The notes beneath the pieces were generated by a model. It had not been told where the DNA came from, ran no database searches, and saw nothing but the letters and a program-made list of their open reading frames with translations. A program made the position numbers and the translations under genes. From the NCBI RefSeq assembly GCF_022601675.1, contig NZ_JAKVIL010000002.1, positions 124,001 to 188,000 of the forward strand: a stretch of DNA of 64,000 nt, read 5' to 3'. How positions within the stretch are numbered: the first letter of the stretch is position 1; each line of letters begins with the position of its first letter. Below, one piece after another: positions 17,758 to 27,623 of the stretch. This DNA comes from Ancylobacter gelatini (GTDB lineage: Bacteria > Pseudomonadota > Alphaproteobacteria > Rhizobiales > Xanthobacteraceae).

Positions 17758-18345
17758 GTGATTTCAGAATCTTCTGGGCGGCTTGACGATTTATTGAGGT
17801 CGGCCGGGGAGGCGAGTGGCCGCAGCCCGGCGCCGCTGGAGCGCTGGAATCCGCCCGATTGCGGCGACATCGATCTCAGAATCGACCGCGAGGGTGTCTG
17901 GCACTATGCCGGTACACCGATCCGCCGTGAGGCGCTGGTGAAGCTGTTCGCCTCCGTGCTGGCCCGCGAGGGCGAGCGCCATGTGCTGATCACGCCGGTC
18001 GAGAAAGTCGGGATCGTGGTGGAGGACGCGCCGTTCCTCGCGGTCGACATGGCGGCGGAGCCGTATGAGGCGGGCGAGCGGCTGGTGTTCCGCACCAATC
18101 TCGACGACCTCGTGCGCTGCGACACCGAGCACCCGCTGCGCTTCGAGCCGCAGGCGGGCGCGGACGGCGTTCGTCCCTATATATATGTCCGGCGCGGCCT
18201 GTGGGCCCGGCTCACCCGCGCCGTGTTCCTCGAACTCGCGGAGCGGGGCGAGGAACGTGAGGTCGAGGGTCGGCGCCTGTTCGGCGTCGCATCGGCCGGC
18301 GCCTTCTTCCCGCTGGCGCCGGCGGACGAACGGAACGGGACATGA
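17758..18345 (+). CDS. DUF1285 domain protein
   Basis: A 195-residue protein. APLERWNPPDCGDIDLRIDREGVWHYAGTPI is the DUF1285 hallmark opening, and LFRTNLDDLV-like (VFRTNLDDLVRCD) and YIYVRRGLWARL follow. Proteins of this family have a two-barrel fold and no assigned reaction. It starts with GTG at 17758. It is the first of four genes whose starts and stops overlap (nudix hydrolase, DUF6111, CCA-adding enzyme), an arrangement I recognise from Hyphomicrobiales, so a housekeeping role is likely. Confidence 0.85.
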   Translation: MISESSGRLDDLLRSAGEASGRSPAPLERWNPPDCGDIDLRIDREGVWHYAGTPIRREALVKLFASVLAREGERHVLITPVEKVGIVVEDAPFLAVDMAAEPYEAGERLVFRTNLDDLVRCDTEHPLRFEPQAGADGVRPYIYVRRGLWARLTRAVFLELAERGEEREVEGRRLFGVASAGAFFPLAPADERNGT

Positions 18346-19016
18346 TGGATCACGCCGTGCCTTTCTCTGATGCCGCCCCTGCCGAGGCGGAGCTTTCCGC
18401 GCCGCTGGCGGACTTCCTGACGCGGGCGCGCACGAAGTTGATGAGCACCCCGGACATTGCCGGCGATCCGCGCCGCGGCGACCATGAGCTGACCCCGGAA
18501 TTCCGTCCGCTGGTGGACCAGCGGCCGGTGCGCGCGGCGGCGGTGCTGATCCCGGTGATCACGCGGCCCGAGCCGACCGTGCTGCTCACGCTGCGCTCGG
18601 CGCATCTGCCGAGCCATCCCGGCCAGATCGCCTTTCCCGGCGGCAAGATCGACCCGACCGATGCCGGCCCGCTCGACGCGGCGCTGCGCGAGGCGGAGGA
18701 GGAGGTCGGGCTGGAGCGCGCCCGCGTGCGCCCGCTCGGCTATCTCGACAGCTATCTCTCGCGCACCGGCTACCGCATCGTGCCGGTGGTGGCGGCGGTC
18801 GAGCCGGATTTCGGGTTGAGGCTCAATCCCGGCGAGGTCGACGAAGCGTTCGAGGTGCCGCTGGATTTCCTGATGAGCCCGGCCAATCACCAGCGCCACT
18901 CGCGCGAGGCGGAGGGGCTGATCCGCACCTTCCATGCGATGGCCTATGAGAAGCGCTTCATCTGGGGCATCACCGCCGGCATCCTGCGCACGCTCTATGA
19001 AAGGATGTATGCCTGA
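18342..19016 (+). CDS. Nudix hydrolase, CoA pyrophosphatase type (NudL-like)
   Basis: A 224-residue protein. LLTLRSAHLPSHPGQIAFPGG is the extra motif that marks CoA pyrophosphatases, and it runs into the Nudix box GGKIDPTDAG...LREAEEEVGL at about residues 100-124, with the E-x-x-E-E metal ligands intact. The expected reaction is hydrolysis of CoA or acyl-CoA to 3',5'-ADP and 4'-phosphopantetheine with Mg2+ or Mn2+. ATGATG at 18342 gives two possible starts; the first overlaps the DUF1285 stop as ATGA. The activity is inferred from motif only. Confidence 0.88.
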   Translation: MMDHAVPFSDAAPAEAELSAPLADFLTRARTKLMSTPDIAGDPRRGDHELTPEFRPLVDQRPVRAAAVLIPVITRPEPTVLLTLRSAHLPSHPGQIAFPGGKIDPTDAGPLDAALREAEEEVGLERARVRPLGYLDSYLSRTGYRIVPVVAAVEPDFGLRLNPGEVDEAFEVPLDFLMSPANHQRHSREAEGLIRTFHAMAYEKRFIWGITAGILRTLYERMYA

Positions 19017-19279
19017 TGGCTCGGGTCGCGATTACCAACATCCTGCTGTTCCTGCTGCCCTTCGTGCTGTTCGCGCTGTATCTGCGCTATGGCCGGGGCG
19101 TCGACACGCTGCTCTCCGGCTGGTCGACGCGCGCTTTCGCGCTGTGCGCCCTGGCCGCCGTGGTGCTGGTGACGCTGAGCCTGCTGCTGTTCGAGGGCGA
19201 GGGGCGCGGGCCGACGACAGGGCGCTATGTGCCGCCGACCTGGCAGGATGGCGTGCTGATACCCGGTCACATCGAATGA
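19016..19279 (+). CDS. DUF6111 small membrane protein
   Basis: An 87-residue protein with two predicted membrane helices, ITNILLFLLPFVLFALYL near the start and LCALAAVVLVTLSLLLF around residue 50. The C-terminal YVPPTWQDGVLIPGHIE is the typical tail of this alphaproteobacterial family of unknown function. Start overlaps the nudix stop (TGATG) and the stop overlaps the cca start (ATGA), so it is translated as part of the same unit. Confidence 0.85.
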   Translation: MARVAITNILLFLLPFVLFALYLRYGRGVDTLLSGWSTRAFALCALAAVVLVTLSLLLFEGEGRGPTTGRYVPPTWQDGVLIPGHIE

Positions 19280-20487
19280 ACCCGCTGATGCAGGGGCGCC
19301 CTGGCCTCGCCCGCGTGCTCGACGCGCTGAACGGCGACGGCGAGGATGCCCGCATCGTCGGCGGCGCGGTGCGCGACTGGGTGGTCGGGCGCCGGCAGCG
19401 CTCGGATATCGACATCGCCACCACCGCCCGGCCCGAGGAGGTGGTGCGCCGCGCGCGCGCCAACGGGCTGAAGGCAGTGCCGACCGGCATCGAGCACGGC
19501 ACCGTCACGCTCATTGCCGATGGCGAGCCCTATGAGGTGACGACGCTGCGCGAGGACATCGAGACCGATGGCCGCCGCGCCGTTGTGACCTTCGGGCGCG
19601 ACTGGCGCCGCGACGCCGAGCGGCGCGACTTCACCATGAACGCGCTCTATCTCACCCGCGACGGCGAGCTGGTCGATCTCGTGGGCGGGGAGGCGGATGC
19701 GCGGGCGGGCCATGTCCGCTTCATCGGCGAGGCCGACCGGCGCATCACCGAGGATTATCTGCGCATCCTGCGCCTGTTCCGCTTCCACGCCGCCTATGGG
19801 CGCGGCGACCTCGACGCGCGGGCGCTGGCCGCCGCCATCCGCCACAGGGATGGCCTTGCCCGGCTGTCGCGCGAGCGGGTGCGAGCCGAGCTGATGAAGC
19901 TGTTCGTCGCCCCGCGCGCGGCGGAAACGCTGGCGATCATGCAGGAGGCCGGGCTGCTCGACCTTGTGCTCGGCCGGCCGGGCGATGTCGCGACCGTCGC
20001 CCGGCTCGCCGATATCGAGGCGGCGCTGGATCTGCCGCCCGACGCGGTGCGCCGGCTGGGCGCGCTCGCGGTGCGTGGCGAGGAGGAGGCGCGGGCGCTG
20101 CGCGAGGAGTTGCGCCTCTCCAATGCCGAGGCGGCGCGGCTGCTCGCCATGGCCGGCCCGGCGCCGACGCCGGGCATGTGCGAGAAGGGGCAGAAGGCGT
20201 TTCTCTACCGCATGGGCCGCGAGGCCTTCCTCGACCGCGCCCTGATCGCCTTCGCCCGCGCCGGCGCGCCGCTGGAGGAGGAAGGCTGGCGTGGGCTGGT
20301 GATGATCGCGCGCGGTTGGCCGCTGCCGGTGTTCCCGCTCAAGGCCGCCGACCTGATCGCCGCCGGCCTCACCCCCGGCCCGGCGCTGGGCGCCGCGCTC
20401 AAGCGGGCGGAAGACGCCTGGATCGAGGCGGGGTTTCCGATGGACGCGGCGGCGCTGGACGGGATCGTGCGGGAGGCGGTGGGGTAA
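19276..20487 (+). CDS. cca: CCA tRNA nucleotidyltransferase / poly(A) polymerase family
   Basis: A 403-residue class II nucleotidyltransferase. ARIVGGAVRDWVVGR followed by SDIDIATTARPEE supplies the G-G-x-V-R-D and D-x-D catalytic motif at about residues 28-50; RRDFTMNALYL and RITEDYLRILRLFRFHA are the following head/neck motifs. It adds or repairs the 3' CCA end of tRNA in the cytosol. The ATG at 19276 overlaps the DUF6111 stop; the longer open frame upstream is not used. The stop is 24 bp from the convergent hemF gene. Confidence 0.92.
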   Translation: MNPLMQGRPGLARVLDALNGDGEDARIVGGAVRDWVVGRRQRSDIDIATTARPEEVVRRARANGLKAVPTGIEHGTVTLIADGEPYEVTTLREDIETDGRRAVVTFGRDWRRDAERRDFTMNALYLTRDGELVDLVGGEADARAGHVRFIGEADRRITEDYLRILRLFRFHAAYGRGDLDARALAAAIRHRDGLARLSRERVRAELMKLFVAPRAAETLAIMQEAGLLDLVLGRPGDVATVARLADIEAALDLPPDAVRRLGALAVRGEEEARALREELRLSNAEAARLLAMAGPAPTPGMCEKGQKAFLYRMGREAFLDRALIAFARAGAPLEEEGWRGLVMIARGWPLPVFPLKAADLIAAGLTPGPALGAALKRAEDAWIEAGFPMDAAALDGIVREAVG

Positions 20488-20511
20488 GCGCCCCGACAGG
20501 GGATCGGGCCG

Positions 20512-21411
20512 TTACGGCCACTTCACCACGGGCGGCATGGAGGACAGGATCGAATCGACATTGCCGCCGGTCTTCAGGCCGAACAGCGTGCCGCGGTCGT
20601 AGAGCAGGTTGAACTCGACATAGCGGCCGCGGCGGATGAGCTGCTCCTCGCGCTCGGCCTCGTTCCATGGCGTGGCGAAGTTGGCCCGCACGAGGCGGGG
20701 ATAGACGTCGAGGAAGGCGAGGCCGACCGCCCTGGTGAAGTGGAAATCGGCGTCGCGATCCTCCGAATCCAGCCAGTCGTAGAAAATGCCGCCAATGCCG
20801 CGCATCTCCTTGCGGTGCGGCAGGTAGAAATACTCGTCGCACCATTTCCTGTAGCGCTCATAGTCGATATGGGGCCGCCCCTCGCAGGCGCCGCGCATCG
20901 CCGCGTGGAAGGCAACCGAGTCCGGGTCTTCCTGCGTGCGGCGGGCGTCGAGCACCGGGGTGAGGTCCGCGCCGCCGCCGAACCACGCCTTGGTGGTGAC
21001 GACGAAGCGCGTGTTCATGTGCACGGCCGGCACATGCGGGTTGGCCAGATGCGCGATCAGCGAGATGCCGGTGGCGTGGAAGCGCGGGTCTTCCTCGGCG
21101 CCGGGAATCTGCTTGCGGAATTCCGGGGCGAACTCGCCATGCACGGTCGAGCAATGCACGCCGACCTTCTCGAACAGCCGGCCGCGCATGATCGACATCA
21201 CCCCGCCGCCGCCCGGCGCGCCGCTATGATCGGTGCGGGCCCAGGGCGTGCGCTCGAAGCGGCCGGGCGTGCCGGGATAGAGCGCGTCCGGCGCCTCGTC
21301 CTCCAGCGCCTCGAAGGCGGCGCAGATGCGATTGCGCAGTTCCTCGAACCAGGCGCGGGCGGCTTCCTTGCGGGCCTCGATATCGGTGGCAGCCATGTCG
21401 CTCGCGGCCAT
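20512..21411 (-). CDS. hemF: Oxygen-dependent coproporphyrinogen III oxidase
   Basis: A 299-residue cytosolic enzyme that decarboxylates two propionates of coproporphyrinogen III to give protoporphyrinogen IX with O2. Signature stretches include [31 protein letters not shown], the catalytic region around [10 protein letters not shown], and [16 protein letters not shown]. Start at 21411 follows GAGGAC. It lies near petABC, which needs haem. The oxygen-independent HemN is not in this window, and no FNR-type box was seen upstream. Confidence 0.96.
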   Translation of the reverse strand: MAASDMAATDIEARKEAARAWFEELRNRICAAFEALEDEAPDALYPGTPGRFERTPWARTDHSGAPGGGGVMSIMRGRLFEKVGVHCSTVHGEFAPEFRKQIPGAEEDPRFHATGISLIAHLANPHVPAVHMNTRFVVTTKAWFGGGADLTPVLDARRTQEDPDSVAFHAAMRGACEGRPHIDYERYRKWCDEYFYLPHRKEMRGIGGIFYDWLDSEDRDADFHFTRAVGLAFLDVYPRLVRANFATPWNEAEREEQLIRRGRYVEFNLLYDRGTLFGLKTGGNVDSILSSMPPVVKWP

Positions 21412-21491
21412 GGGGCGTCCTCGCGCTGTTCTCGTCGAGCGGGCTTTTATCGCCTAAGCCGCGTCGCCGGAAGGGCACAGACCGGCTCGCC

Positions 21492-22184
21492 TCAGACCAG
21501 CGTCCCGGCGAGGTGGCCGATCACCGCCGTCAGCGCCATCGCCAGCGCGCCCCAGAACGTCACGCGGATTGCCGCCCGCCACATCACGGCGCCGCCGGCC
21601 CGGGCGCCGACCGCGCCGAGCAAGGCGAGGAACACCAGCGAGCACAGCGTGACGCTCGCCCCGATCCAGGCCGTCGGCACCAGAATCGCGGTGGCGAGCG
21701 GTAACGCCGCGCCGGCCGCGAAACTCGCGGCGGAGGCAAGGGCGGCCTGAACCGGGCGCGCGACGCTGATTTCGGAAATACCCAGCTCGTCGCGGGCATG
21801 GGCGCCCAGCGCGTCGCCGGCCGTGAGCTGGATCGCGACCTCGCGGGCAAGGCCCGGCTCCAGCCCGCGCGCGACATAGATGCCGGCCAGTTCCTCCAGC
21901 TCGCCTATCGGATCGGTGCGCAGCTCCTCGCGCTCGCGCTTCAGGTCCGACTGCTCGGCATCGGATTGCGAGGACACCGAGACATATTCGCCCGCCGCCA
22001 TCGACATCGCGCCGGCCACCAGACCGGCGAGGCCGGCGAGCAAGATATCGCCGCGCGCGGTGCTGGCGGCGGCGATGCCCACCATCAGGCTCGCGGTGGA
22101 GAGAATGCCGTCATTGGCGCCGAGCACGGCGGCGCGGAGCCAGCCGATGCGCGTGACGTAATGGCGTTCCATATGGCTGCGCAT
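21492..22184 (-). CDS. VIT1/CCC1-family membrane protein (putative Fe/Mn transporter)
   Basis: A 230-residue protein with about five membrane helices: GANDGILSTASLMVGIA, LAGLAGLVAGAMSMAAGEYVSV, then three in the C-terminal third. GANDGI and SMAAGEYVS are conserved motifs of vacuolar iron transporter relatives. Between helices 2 and 3 lies an acidic/charged cytosolic segment (ELEELAGIYVARGLEPG), which binds metal in known members. The start at 22184 is preferred to one 24 bases upstream because GGGGGGAGG precedes it. Likely exports or detoxifies Fe(II) or Mn(II); not proven. Confidence 0.85.
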   Translation of the reverse strand: MRSHMERHYVTRIGWLRAAVLGANDGILSTASLMVGIAAASTARGDILLAGLAGLVAGAMSMAAGEYVSVSSQSDAEQSDLKREREELRTDPIGELEELAGIYVARGLEPGLAREVAIQLTAGDALGAHARDELGISEISVARPVQAALASAASFAAGAALPLATAILVPTAWIGASVTLCSLVFLALLGAVGARAGGAVMWRAAIRVTFWGALAMALTAVIGHLAGTLV

Positions 22185-22289
22185 GGCGCGGGCCTCCCCC
22201 CAAGGCATGGTGCGACCCGTGTCGCCGGCATGGCTTTACACGCGCGTTACGACATACTGATGCCGCATCGAGGTATCACAAGGCGCGCC

Positions 22290-24158
22290 ATGTTCACGCG
22301 CATCTTCGCCTGGTTCGAAAATCTGGTCGATCCGTTCCGTCCCGTACCCATCGAACGGCCGCCGGAAGGGCTTGCCGCGTTCTACTGGCACTTCGTCCGG
22401 CAGAGCGGCTGGATCTTCATAGCCGCGCTCGCCGCCGCCTTCGTGGTGGCGATCGTGGAGGTGTCGCTGTTCCGCTATATCGGCCAGATCGTCGACCTGC
22501 TGCAGAACTCCTCGCCGGGGACGATCTTCACCGACCATGGCGGCCTGCTGCTGTGGATGGCCTTCGTCGTGGTGATCGCGCGCCCGCTCGCCAATGCGTT
22601 GCATGACCTGCTGGTGCGCCAGTCCATCACCGCCAATGTCGGCAGCCTGATCCGCTGGCAGTCCTATCGCTGGGTGGTTCGCCAGTCGCTCGGGTATTTT
22701 CAGGGCGACTTCGCCGGCCGCATCGCGACCCGCGTGCTGCAGGCCGGGCCGGCGGTGCGCGGCTCCGTGGTCGAGGTGATCGACGCGCTCTGGTATGTAA
22801 GCGTCTATGCGGTGAGCGCAGTCATCCTGTTCGCCGAGGCCGACTGGCGGCTCGCCGTGCCGATGGTGGCGTGGATCGCGCTGTACATACTGGCGCTGTC
22901 GAAATTCGTGCCCGCGGTGCGGCATCTGTCGAAGACCACCTCCGAGAAGAACTCCATGCTCTCGGGCCGGATCGTCGACAGCTACACCAATGTCATGACG
23001 GTGAAGCTGTTCGCGCATGGCGACCGCGAGGACACCTATGTCCGCGACGCGCTGGAGAACCACAACCGCGCCTTCAAGGACCAGCAGCGCCAGATCACGC
23101 GGATGGCGCTGACAGTCAGCGTGCTCAACAGCGCCATGCTCGGCGCCGTGGGCGGCATCGGCATCTGGCTGTGGTCGACCGGCGCCATCAATCTCGGTGC
23201 CATCGCGCTCTCCACCGGCCTTGCCATCCGCATCACCAACATGTCCGGCTGGATCATGTGGGTGGTCACCGGCGTGTTCGAGAATGTGGGCACGGTGCAG
23301 GAGGCCATCCTCACCATCGCCCGCCCGCACACCGTGACCGACCGCGAGGCGGCGCCGGCGCTCACCGTGGCGCAGGGTGCGATCCGCTTCGAGGATCTGA
23401 GCTTCCACTACGGCAAGGGCGGCGGCGTGATCGACCATCTCGACCTCGCGCTCCAGCCGGGCGAGCGCGTCGGGCTGGTCGGGCCGTCGGGCGCGGGCAA
23501 GTCGACGCTGATGAGCCTTTTGCTGCGCTTCTACGACCCGGAGGGCGGGCGTATCCTGATCGACGGGCAGGACGTGACGGCGATCACGCAGGAATCGCTG
23601 CGCGCGAAGATCGGCGTGGTGACGCAGGACACCTCGCTGATGCACCGCTCGGTGCGCGACAACATCGCCTATGGCCGCCCGGAAGCCTCGGACGAGGAGA
23701 TCTGGCAGGCCGCGCGGCGCGCCCATGCCGACGAGTTCATCGAGACGCTGGTCGACCCGCAGGGCCGCACCGGGCTCGACGCCCATGTCGGCGAGCGCGG
23801 CGTGAAGCTCTCCGGCGGTCAGCGCCAGCGCATCGCCATCGCCCGCGTGCTGCTGAAGGACGCCCCGATCCTCGTGCTCGACGAGGCGACCTCGGCGCTC
23901 GATTCGGAAATCGAGGCCGCGATCCAGGCCAATCTCGACACGCTGATGGACGGCAAGACCGTGATCGCCATCGCCCACCGGCTTTCCACCATCGCGAAGA
24001 TGGACCGGCTGGTGGTGATGGAGCATGGGCGCATCGTCGAGACCGGCAGCCATGCCGAGCTGATCGCGCGCGGGGGGCTCTATGCCCGGCTGTGGAAGCG
24101 CCAGTCCGGCGGCTTCATCGACGCAGATGAGGCGGTGGTCGAGGAAGCGGCGGAATAG
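22290..24158 (+). CDS. ABC exporter, fused permease and ATPase
   Basis: A 622-residue half-transporter. Six membrane helices span roughly residues 35-320, then an ATPase with Walker A GPSGAGKST, Q-loop VVTQDTSL, signature LSGGQRQRIAIAR, Walker B ILVLDEATSALD and switch His in AIAHRLST. It works as a homodimer or with a partner in the inner membrane, exporting a lipid, peptide or drug. The ATG at 22290 (MFTRIFAWFENLVDPFRP) gives the usual short N-terminal tail. The start of the divergent VIT-family gene is 105 bp away. The stop is 3 bp from the convergent trmL stop. The substrate is unknown. Confidence 0.9.
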   Translation: MFTRIFAWFENLVDPFRPVPIERPPEGLAAFYWHFVRQSGWIFIAALAAAFVVAIVEVSLFRYIGQIVDLLQNSSPGTIFTDHGGLLLWMAFVVVIARPLANALHDLLVRQSITANVGSLIRWQSYRWVVRQSLGYFQGDFAGRIATRVLQAGPAVRGSVVEVIDALWYVSVYAVSAVILFAEADWRLAVPMVAWIALYILALSKFVPAVRHLSKTTSEKNSMLSGRIVDSYTNVMTVKLFAHGDREDTYVRDALENHNRAFKDQQRQITRMALTVSVLNSAMLGAVGGIGIWLWSTGAINLGAIALSTGLAIRITNMSGWIMWVVTGVFENVGTVQEAILTIARPHTVTDREAAPALTVAQGAIRFEDLSFHYGKGGGVIDHLDLALQPGERVGLVGPSGAGKSTLMSLLLRFYDPEGGRILIDGQDVTAITQESLRAKIGVVTQDTSLMHRSVRDNIAYGRPEASDEEIWQAARRAHADEFIETLVDPQGRTGLDAHVGERGVKLSGGQRQRIAIARVLLKDAPILVLDEATSALDSEIEAAIQANLDTLMDGKTVIAIAHRLSTIAKMDRLVVMEHGRIVETGSHAELIARGGLYARLWKRQSGGFIDADEAVVEEAAE

Positions 24159-24161
24159 CGC

Positions 24162-24626
24162 TCACCCCGGAAAGCCCCCGGTCTGGCGCAGCGCCTCGCC
24201 GAGAATCATCGCGCCCGCCACCGCGACATTGAGCGAGCGGGTGCCGGCCGCCAGCGGGATCACGACCCGGGCGTCGGCCCGCTCATGCACAGATTCCGGC
24301 ACGCCCGCGCTTTCCCGGCCGAGCAGCAGCACGTCCGATTCCGAAAAGTCGAAACCGGTATAGGCGATCGCCGCGCGGGTGGTGCACAGCACGAGCCGCC
24401 GATTCTCCCCGGCGCGCCAGCTCTCGAAGGCGGCAAAGCTGGCGTGGCGGTGGATGACGGCGCGGTCGAGATAGTCCATTCCCGCCCGCCGAAAACCGGC
24501 ATCGCCCACCGGAAAACCCGCCGGCTCGATGATGTGCAGCCCGATGCCGAGGCAGGCGCTCGTGCGCGCCAGCGTTCCGGCATTCTGCGCGATATCCGGT
24601 TCAAACAGGGCCAGCGCGAGAGACAT
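24162..24626 (-). CDS. trmL: tRNA (cytidine/uridine-34 2'-O-)-methyltransferase
   Basis: A 154-residue SPOUT-class methyltransferase, normal length for TrmL. MSLALALFEPDIAQNAGTLARTSAC is the typical start, and the C-terminal trefoil knot is seen in LLLGRESAGVP, ARVVIPLAAGTRSLNVAVA. It methylates the wobble ribose of tRNA-Leu isoacceptors with SAM. The frame is open upstream but the ATG at 24626 matches the family start. It is divergent from petA across 224 bp, a familiar pairing in alphaproteobacteria. Confidence 0.92.
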   Translation of the reverse strand: MSLALALFEPDIAQNAGTLARTSACLGIGLHIIEPAGFPVGDAGFRRAGMDYLDRAVIHRHASFAAFESWRAGENRRLVLCTTRAAIAYTGFDFSESDVLLLGRESAGVPESVHERADARVVIPLAAGTRSLNVAVAGAMILGEALRQTGGFPG

Positions 24627-24850
24627 GAGACATTCCCGAAGGTTGGTAGCGGGCGCAGCGCCCGAGGGAGAATGGGGGGCAGGACGGACTGCCGCACTGC
24701 CTTCATCTGGACAAGGGGCTGTTCCGGTGCAATTAGAGGCACTCGAAGGTACGCCAGCCTGCGCAGGGTCCGCTTGCCTGCTCCGCATTGCGGAGCCGGA
24801 CCGCCGGCGGGCGTGTATCTGTTGAGGGCATGAGGGGAAAGGGATCCATC

Positions 24851-25411
24851 GTGGCAACAACCGGGACGGCGGAAACCACGCGCCGCGACTTTCTCTATAT
24901 AGCGACCGGCGCCATGGGCGCGGTCGGAGCCGCCGCTCTGGTGTGGCCTTTCGTTTCCCAATTGCAGCCCGACGCCTCGGTGCTGGCGCTGGCCTCCACG
25001 GATGTGGACATTTCGCAGATCGCCGAAGGCCAGATCGTCACCGTGAAGTGGCGCGGCAAGCCGGTCTTCGTGTGGAATCGCACCCCCGAGGACATCGCCA
25101 AGTCGAAGGAAGTGGCGCTGTCCGCGCTGCTGGACCCGATCGCGCGCAACGCCAACCTGCCGCCCGACGCCCCCGCGACCGACGAGAACCGCGCCGCCCC
25201 CGACAAGGAGCGCTGGCTGGTGGTGATCGGCATCTGCACGCATCTGGGCTGCGTGCCGATCGGCCATGCGGGCGAGTATGACGGCTGGTTCTGCCCCTGC
25301 CACGGCTCGGAATACGACCAGGCGGGCCGCGTGCGCCGCGGGCCGGCGCCGACCAACCTGGAGGTGCCGCCCTACGCCTTCGCGTCCGACACCAAGATCA
25401 CCATCGGCTGA
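24851..25411 (+). CDS. petA: Ubiquinol-cytochrome c reductase, Rieske iron-sulfur subunit
   Basis: A 186-residue protein starting with GTG at 24851, preceded by GGGGAAAGGG; an ATG 21 bases earlier is also possible. A Tat-type signal/anchor, [15 protein letters not shown], leads into a single membrane helix. Cluster ligands are CTHLGC at 129-134 and CPCH at 148-151, holding the [2Fe-2S] with two Cys and two His plus the structural disulfide. The periplasmic head takes electrons from ubiquinol and passes them to cytochrome c1. First gene of petABC; petB begins 22 bp later. Confidence 0.95.
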   Translation: MATTGTAETTRRDFLYIATGAMGAVGAAALVWPFVSQLQPDASVLALASTDVDISQIAEGQIVTVKWRGKPVFVWNRTPEDIAKSKEVALSALLDPIARNANLPPDAPATDENRAAPDKERWLVVIGICTHLGCVPIGHAGEYDGWFCPCHGSEYDQAGRVRRGPAPTNLEVPPYAFASDTKITIG

Positions 25412-25433
25412 TCGGCTTCAGGAAACTTATGCA

Positions 25434-26711
25434 ATGAGCGGACACGCGACATTCGAGCCGAAGCATCCGGCACTCAAGTGGTTCGAGAGCCGGCTTCCCC
25501 TGGTCGGCCTCATCCATTCCTCCTTCATCGCCTACCCGACCCCGCGCAACCTGAACTACTGGTGGACCTTCGGCGGCATCCTGTCGCTGATGCTGGTGTG
25601 TCAGATCCTGTCGGGCGTGGTGCTGGTGATGCACTACACCCCGCATGTGACGCTCGCCTTCGACTCGGTCGAGCACATCATGCGCGACGTGTCCTATGGC
25701 TGGCTGATCCGCTACATCCACGCCAACGGCGCGTCGATGTTCTTCATCGCGGTGTACATCCACATGTTCCGCGGCCTGTATTACGGGTCCTACAAGGCGC
25801 CGCGCGAGGTGCTGTGGATCCTCGGCTGCATCATCTACCTGCTGATGATGGCGACCGCCTTCATGGGCTACGTCCTGCCGTGGGGCCAGATGAGCTTCTG
25901 GGGCGCCACCGTCATCACCAACCTGTTCTCGGCCTTCCCGGTGGTCGGCCCGACCATCGTCGAGTGGCTGTGGGGCGGGTTCTCGGTCGACAACCCGACG
26001 CTGAACCGCTTCTTCTCGCTGCACTACCTGCTGCCCTTCATGATCGCGGGCGTCGTCGTCCTGCACGTCTGGGCGCTGCATGTGGTGGGCCAGAACAACC
26101 CGACCGGCGTCGAGCCCAAGACCGAGAAGGACACCGTTCCCTTCACCCCGTACGCGACCATCAAGGACGGGTTCGGGATGGTGTGCTTCCTGATCTTCTT
26201 CGCGTGGTTCCTGTTCTACATCCCGAACTATCTCGGCCACGCCGACAACTACATCCCGGCCAACCCGCTGGTGACGCCGGCCCACATCGTGCCCGAATGG
26301 TACTACCTGCCGTTCTACGCGATGCTGCGCGCGGTGCCGGACAAGCTGGGCGGCGTGCTCACCATGTTCGGCGCGATCATCGTGTTGTTCTTCGTGCCGT
26401 GGCTGGATACCTCGAAGGTGCGCTCGGGCGTCTACCGCCCGCTGTTCAAGCAGTTCTTCTGGATCTGGATCGTGGTGTGCATCGGTCTGGGCTGGCTGGG
26501 CTCCAAGCCGGCCGAGGGCGGCTACGTCATCGCCGGCCGCATCCTCACCGTGTGGTACTTCGCGCACTTCCTCATCATCCTTCCGCTGCTCGGCCTGTTC
26601 GAGAAGCCGAAGGCGGTGCCGGCCTCGATCACCGAGGCGGTGCTGGGCAAGAAGACCAAGGGCGGCGCGCCCGCCTCGGTTGGCGCTCACGCGCCGCAGA
26701 CGAAGGGTTGA
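25434..26711 (+). CDS. petB: Cytochrome b subunit of the bc1 complex
   Basis: A 425-residue integral membrane protein with eight expected helices. Haem-ligand His pairs are in the helices containing [21 protein letters not shown] and [39 protein letters not shown] and the quinol-oxidation PEWY motif ([12 protein letters not shown]) are intact. It is unsplit (mitochondrial-type), not b6/subunit IV. The ATG at 25434 follows AGGAAAC. It lies between petA and petC in the canonical order. Confidence 0.97.
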   Translation: MSGHATFEPKHPALKWFESRLPLVGLIHSSFIAYPTPRNLNYWWTFGGILSLMLVCQILSGVVLVMHYTPHVTLAFDSVEHIMRDVSYGWLIRYIHANGASMFFIAVYIHMFRGLYYGSYKAPREVLWILGCIIYLLMMATAFMGYVLPWGQMSFWGATVITNLFSAFPVVGPTIVEWLWGGFSVDNPTLNRFFSLHYLLPFMIAGVVVLHVWALHVVGQNNPTGVEPKTEKDTVPFTPYATIKDGFGMVCFLIFFAWFLFYIPNYLGHADNYIPANPLVTPAHIVPEWYYLPFYAMLRAVPDKLGGVLTMFGAIIVLFFVPWLDTSKVRSGVYRPLFKQFFWIWIVVCIGLGWLGSKPAEGGYVIAGRILTVWYFAHFLIILPLLGLFEKPKAVPASITEAVLGKKTKGGAPASVGAHAPQTKG

Positions 26712-26720
26712 GCGGACATC

Positions 26721-27596
26721 ATGAACATGACCATGAACAAGCTCTCCTCCCTTCGTTCGCTCATCGCCCGCGCCGTCGTGGCGGCGACGCTGGTCACGGC
26801 GGCGGGCGGCCTCGCCGTCGCGGCGGAAGAAGGCGGCCACGGCTCGCCCAAGCCGCCGCGCGAGCACTGGTCCTTCGCCGGCCCGTTCGGCCGCTTCGAC
26901 CAGGCCCAGCTCCAGCGCGGCTTCCAGGTGTTCAAGGAGGTTTGCGCCTCCTGCCACGGCGCGCACCTGCTGGCGTTCCGCAACCTTGCCCAGCCGGGCG
27001 GCCCGGGCTTCACCGATGCGCAGGCGCGCGTGGTCGCGGAGGGCTTCCAGATCCAGGACGGCCCGAACGACGCCGGCGACATGTTCGACCGGCCGGGTCG
27101 CCTGTCGGACCGCTGGCCCTCGCCGTTCCCCAACGAGCAGGCGGCCCGCGCCTCCAATGGCGGCGCCTATCCGCCGGATTTCTCGACCCTCGCCAAGGCG
27201 CGCACCTATGAGGTCGGCTTCCCCGGCTTCCTGATCGACATCTTCACCCAGTATCAGGAGCAGGGCCCGGACTACATCCATGCGCTGCTGAACGGTTACA
27301 CCGAGCCGCCGGAAGGCTTCGCGGTCCCCGAGGGTGCGCATTACAACGCCTACTTCCCCGGCCACGCCATCAAGATGCCGCAGCCGATCTCGGAGGGTCA
27401 GGTGACCTATTCCGACGGCTCGCCGGAGACGGTCGAACAGTATTCGCGCGACGTCACCGCCTTCATGATGTGGGTGGCGGAGCCGCATCTGGAAACGCGC
27501 AAGCGCCTCGGTTTCCAGGTCATGATCTTCCTGATCGTGTTCGCCGGCCTGCTCTACTTCACCAAGAAGAAGGTATGGAAGAGCGTCGAGCACTGA
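26721..27596 (+). CDS. petC: Cytochrome c1 of the bc1 complex
   Basis: A 291-residue protein with an N-terminal Sec signal ending near GLAVAAEE, a single c-type haem motif CASCHG (Cys75, Cys78, His79), a Met in IKMPQP as probable sixth ligand, and a C-terminal anchor helix VMIFLIVFAGLLYFTKKK. It accepts electrons from the Rieske head and reduces periplasmic cytochrome c. petB and petC are not fused into an fbcH-like polyprotein. Starts 9 bp after petB and ends the operon before a strong terminator. Confidence 0.96.
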   Translation: MNMTMNKLSSLRSLIARAVVAATLVTAAGGLAVAAEEGGHGSPKPPREHWSFAGPFGRFDQAQLQRGFQVFKEVCASCHGAHLLAFRNLAQPGGPGFTDAQARVVAEGFQIQDGPNDAGDMFDRPGRLSDRWPSPFPNEQAARASNGGAYPPDFSTLAKARTYEVGFPGFLIDIFTQYQEQGPDYIHALLNGYTEPPEGFAVPEGAHYNAYFPGHAIKMPQPISEGQVTYSDGSPETVEQYSRDVTAFMMWVAEPHLETRKRLGFQVMIFLIVFAGLLYFTKKKVWKSVEH

Positions 27597-27623
27597 CCGG
27601 CTCTCACGACGATTGCCAATGCG

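Noticed and set aside
22236-24053. 605-codon open frame antisense to the ABC exporter
   Set aside because: Shadow frame; Walker and signature motifs are on the plus strand.
25398-27593. 731-codon open frame antisense to petABC
   Set aside because: High-GC shadow of three unmistakable bc1 genes; composition rich in Arg/His/Asp/Glu with no domain.
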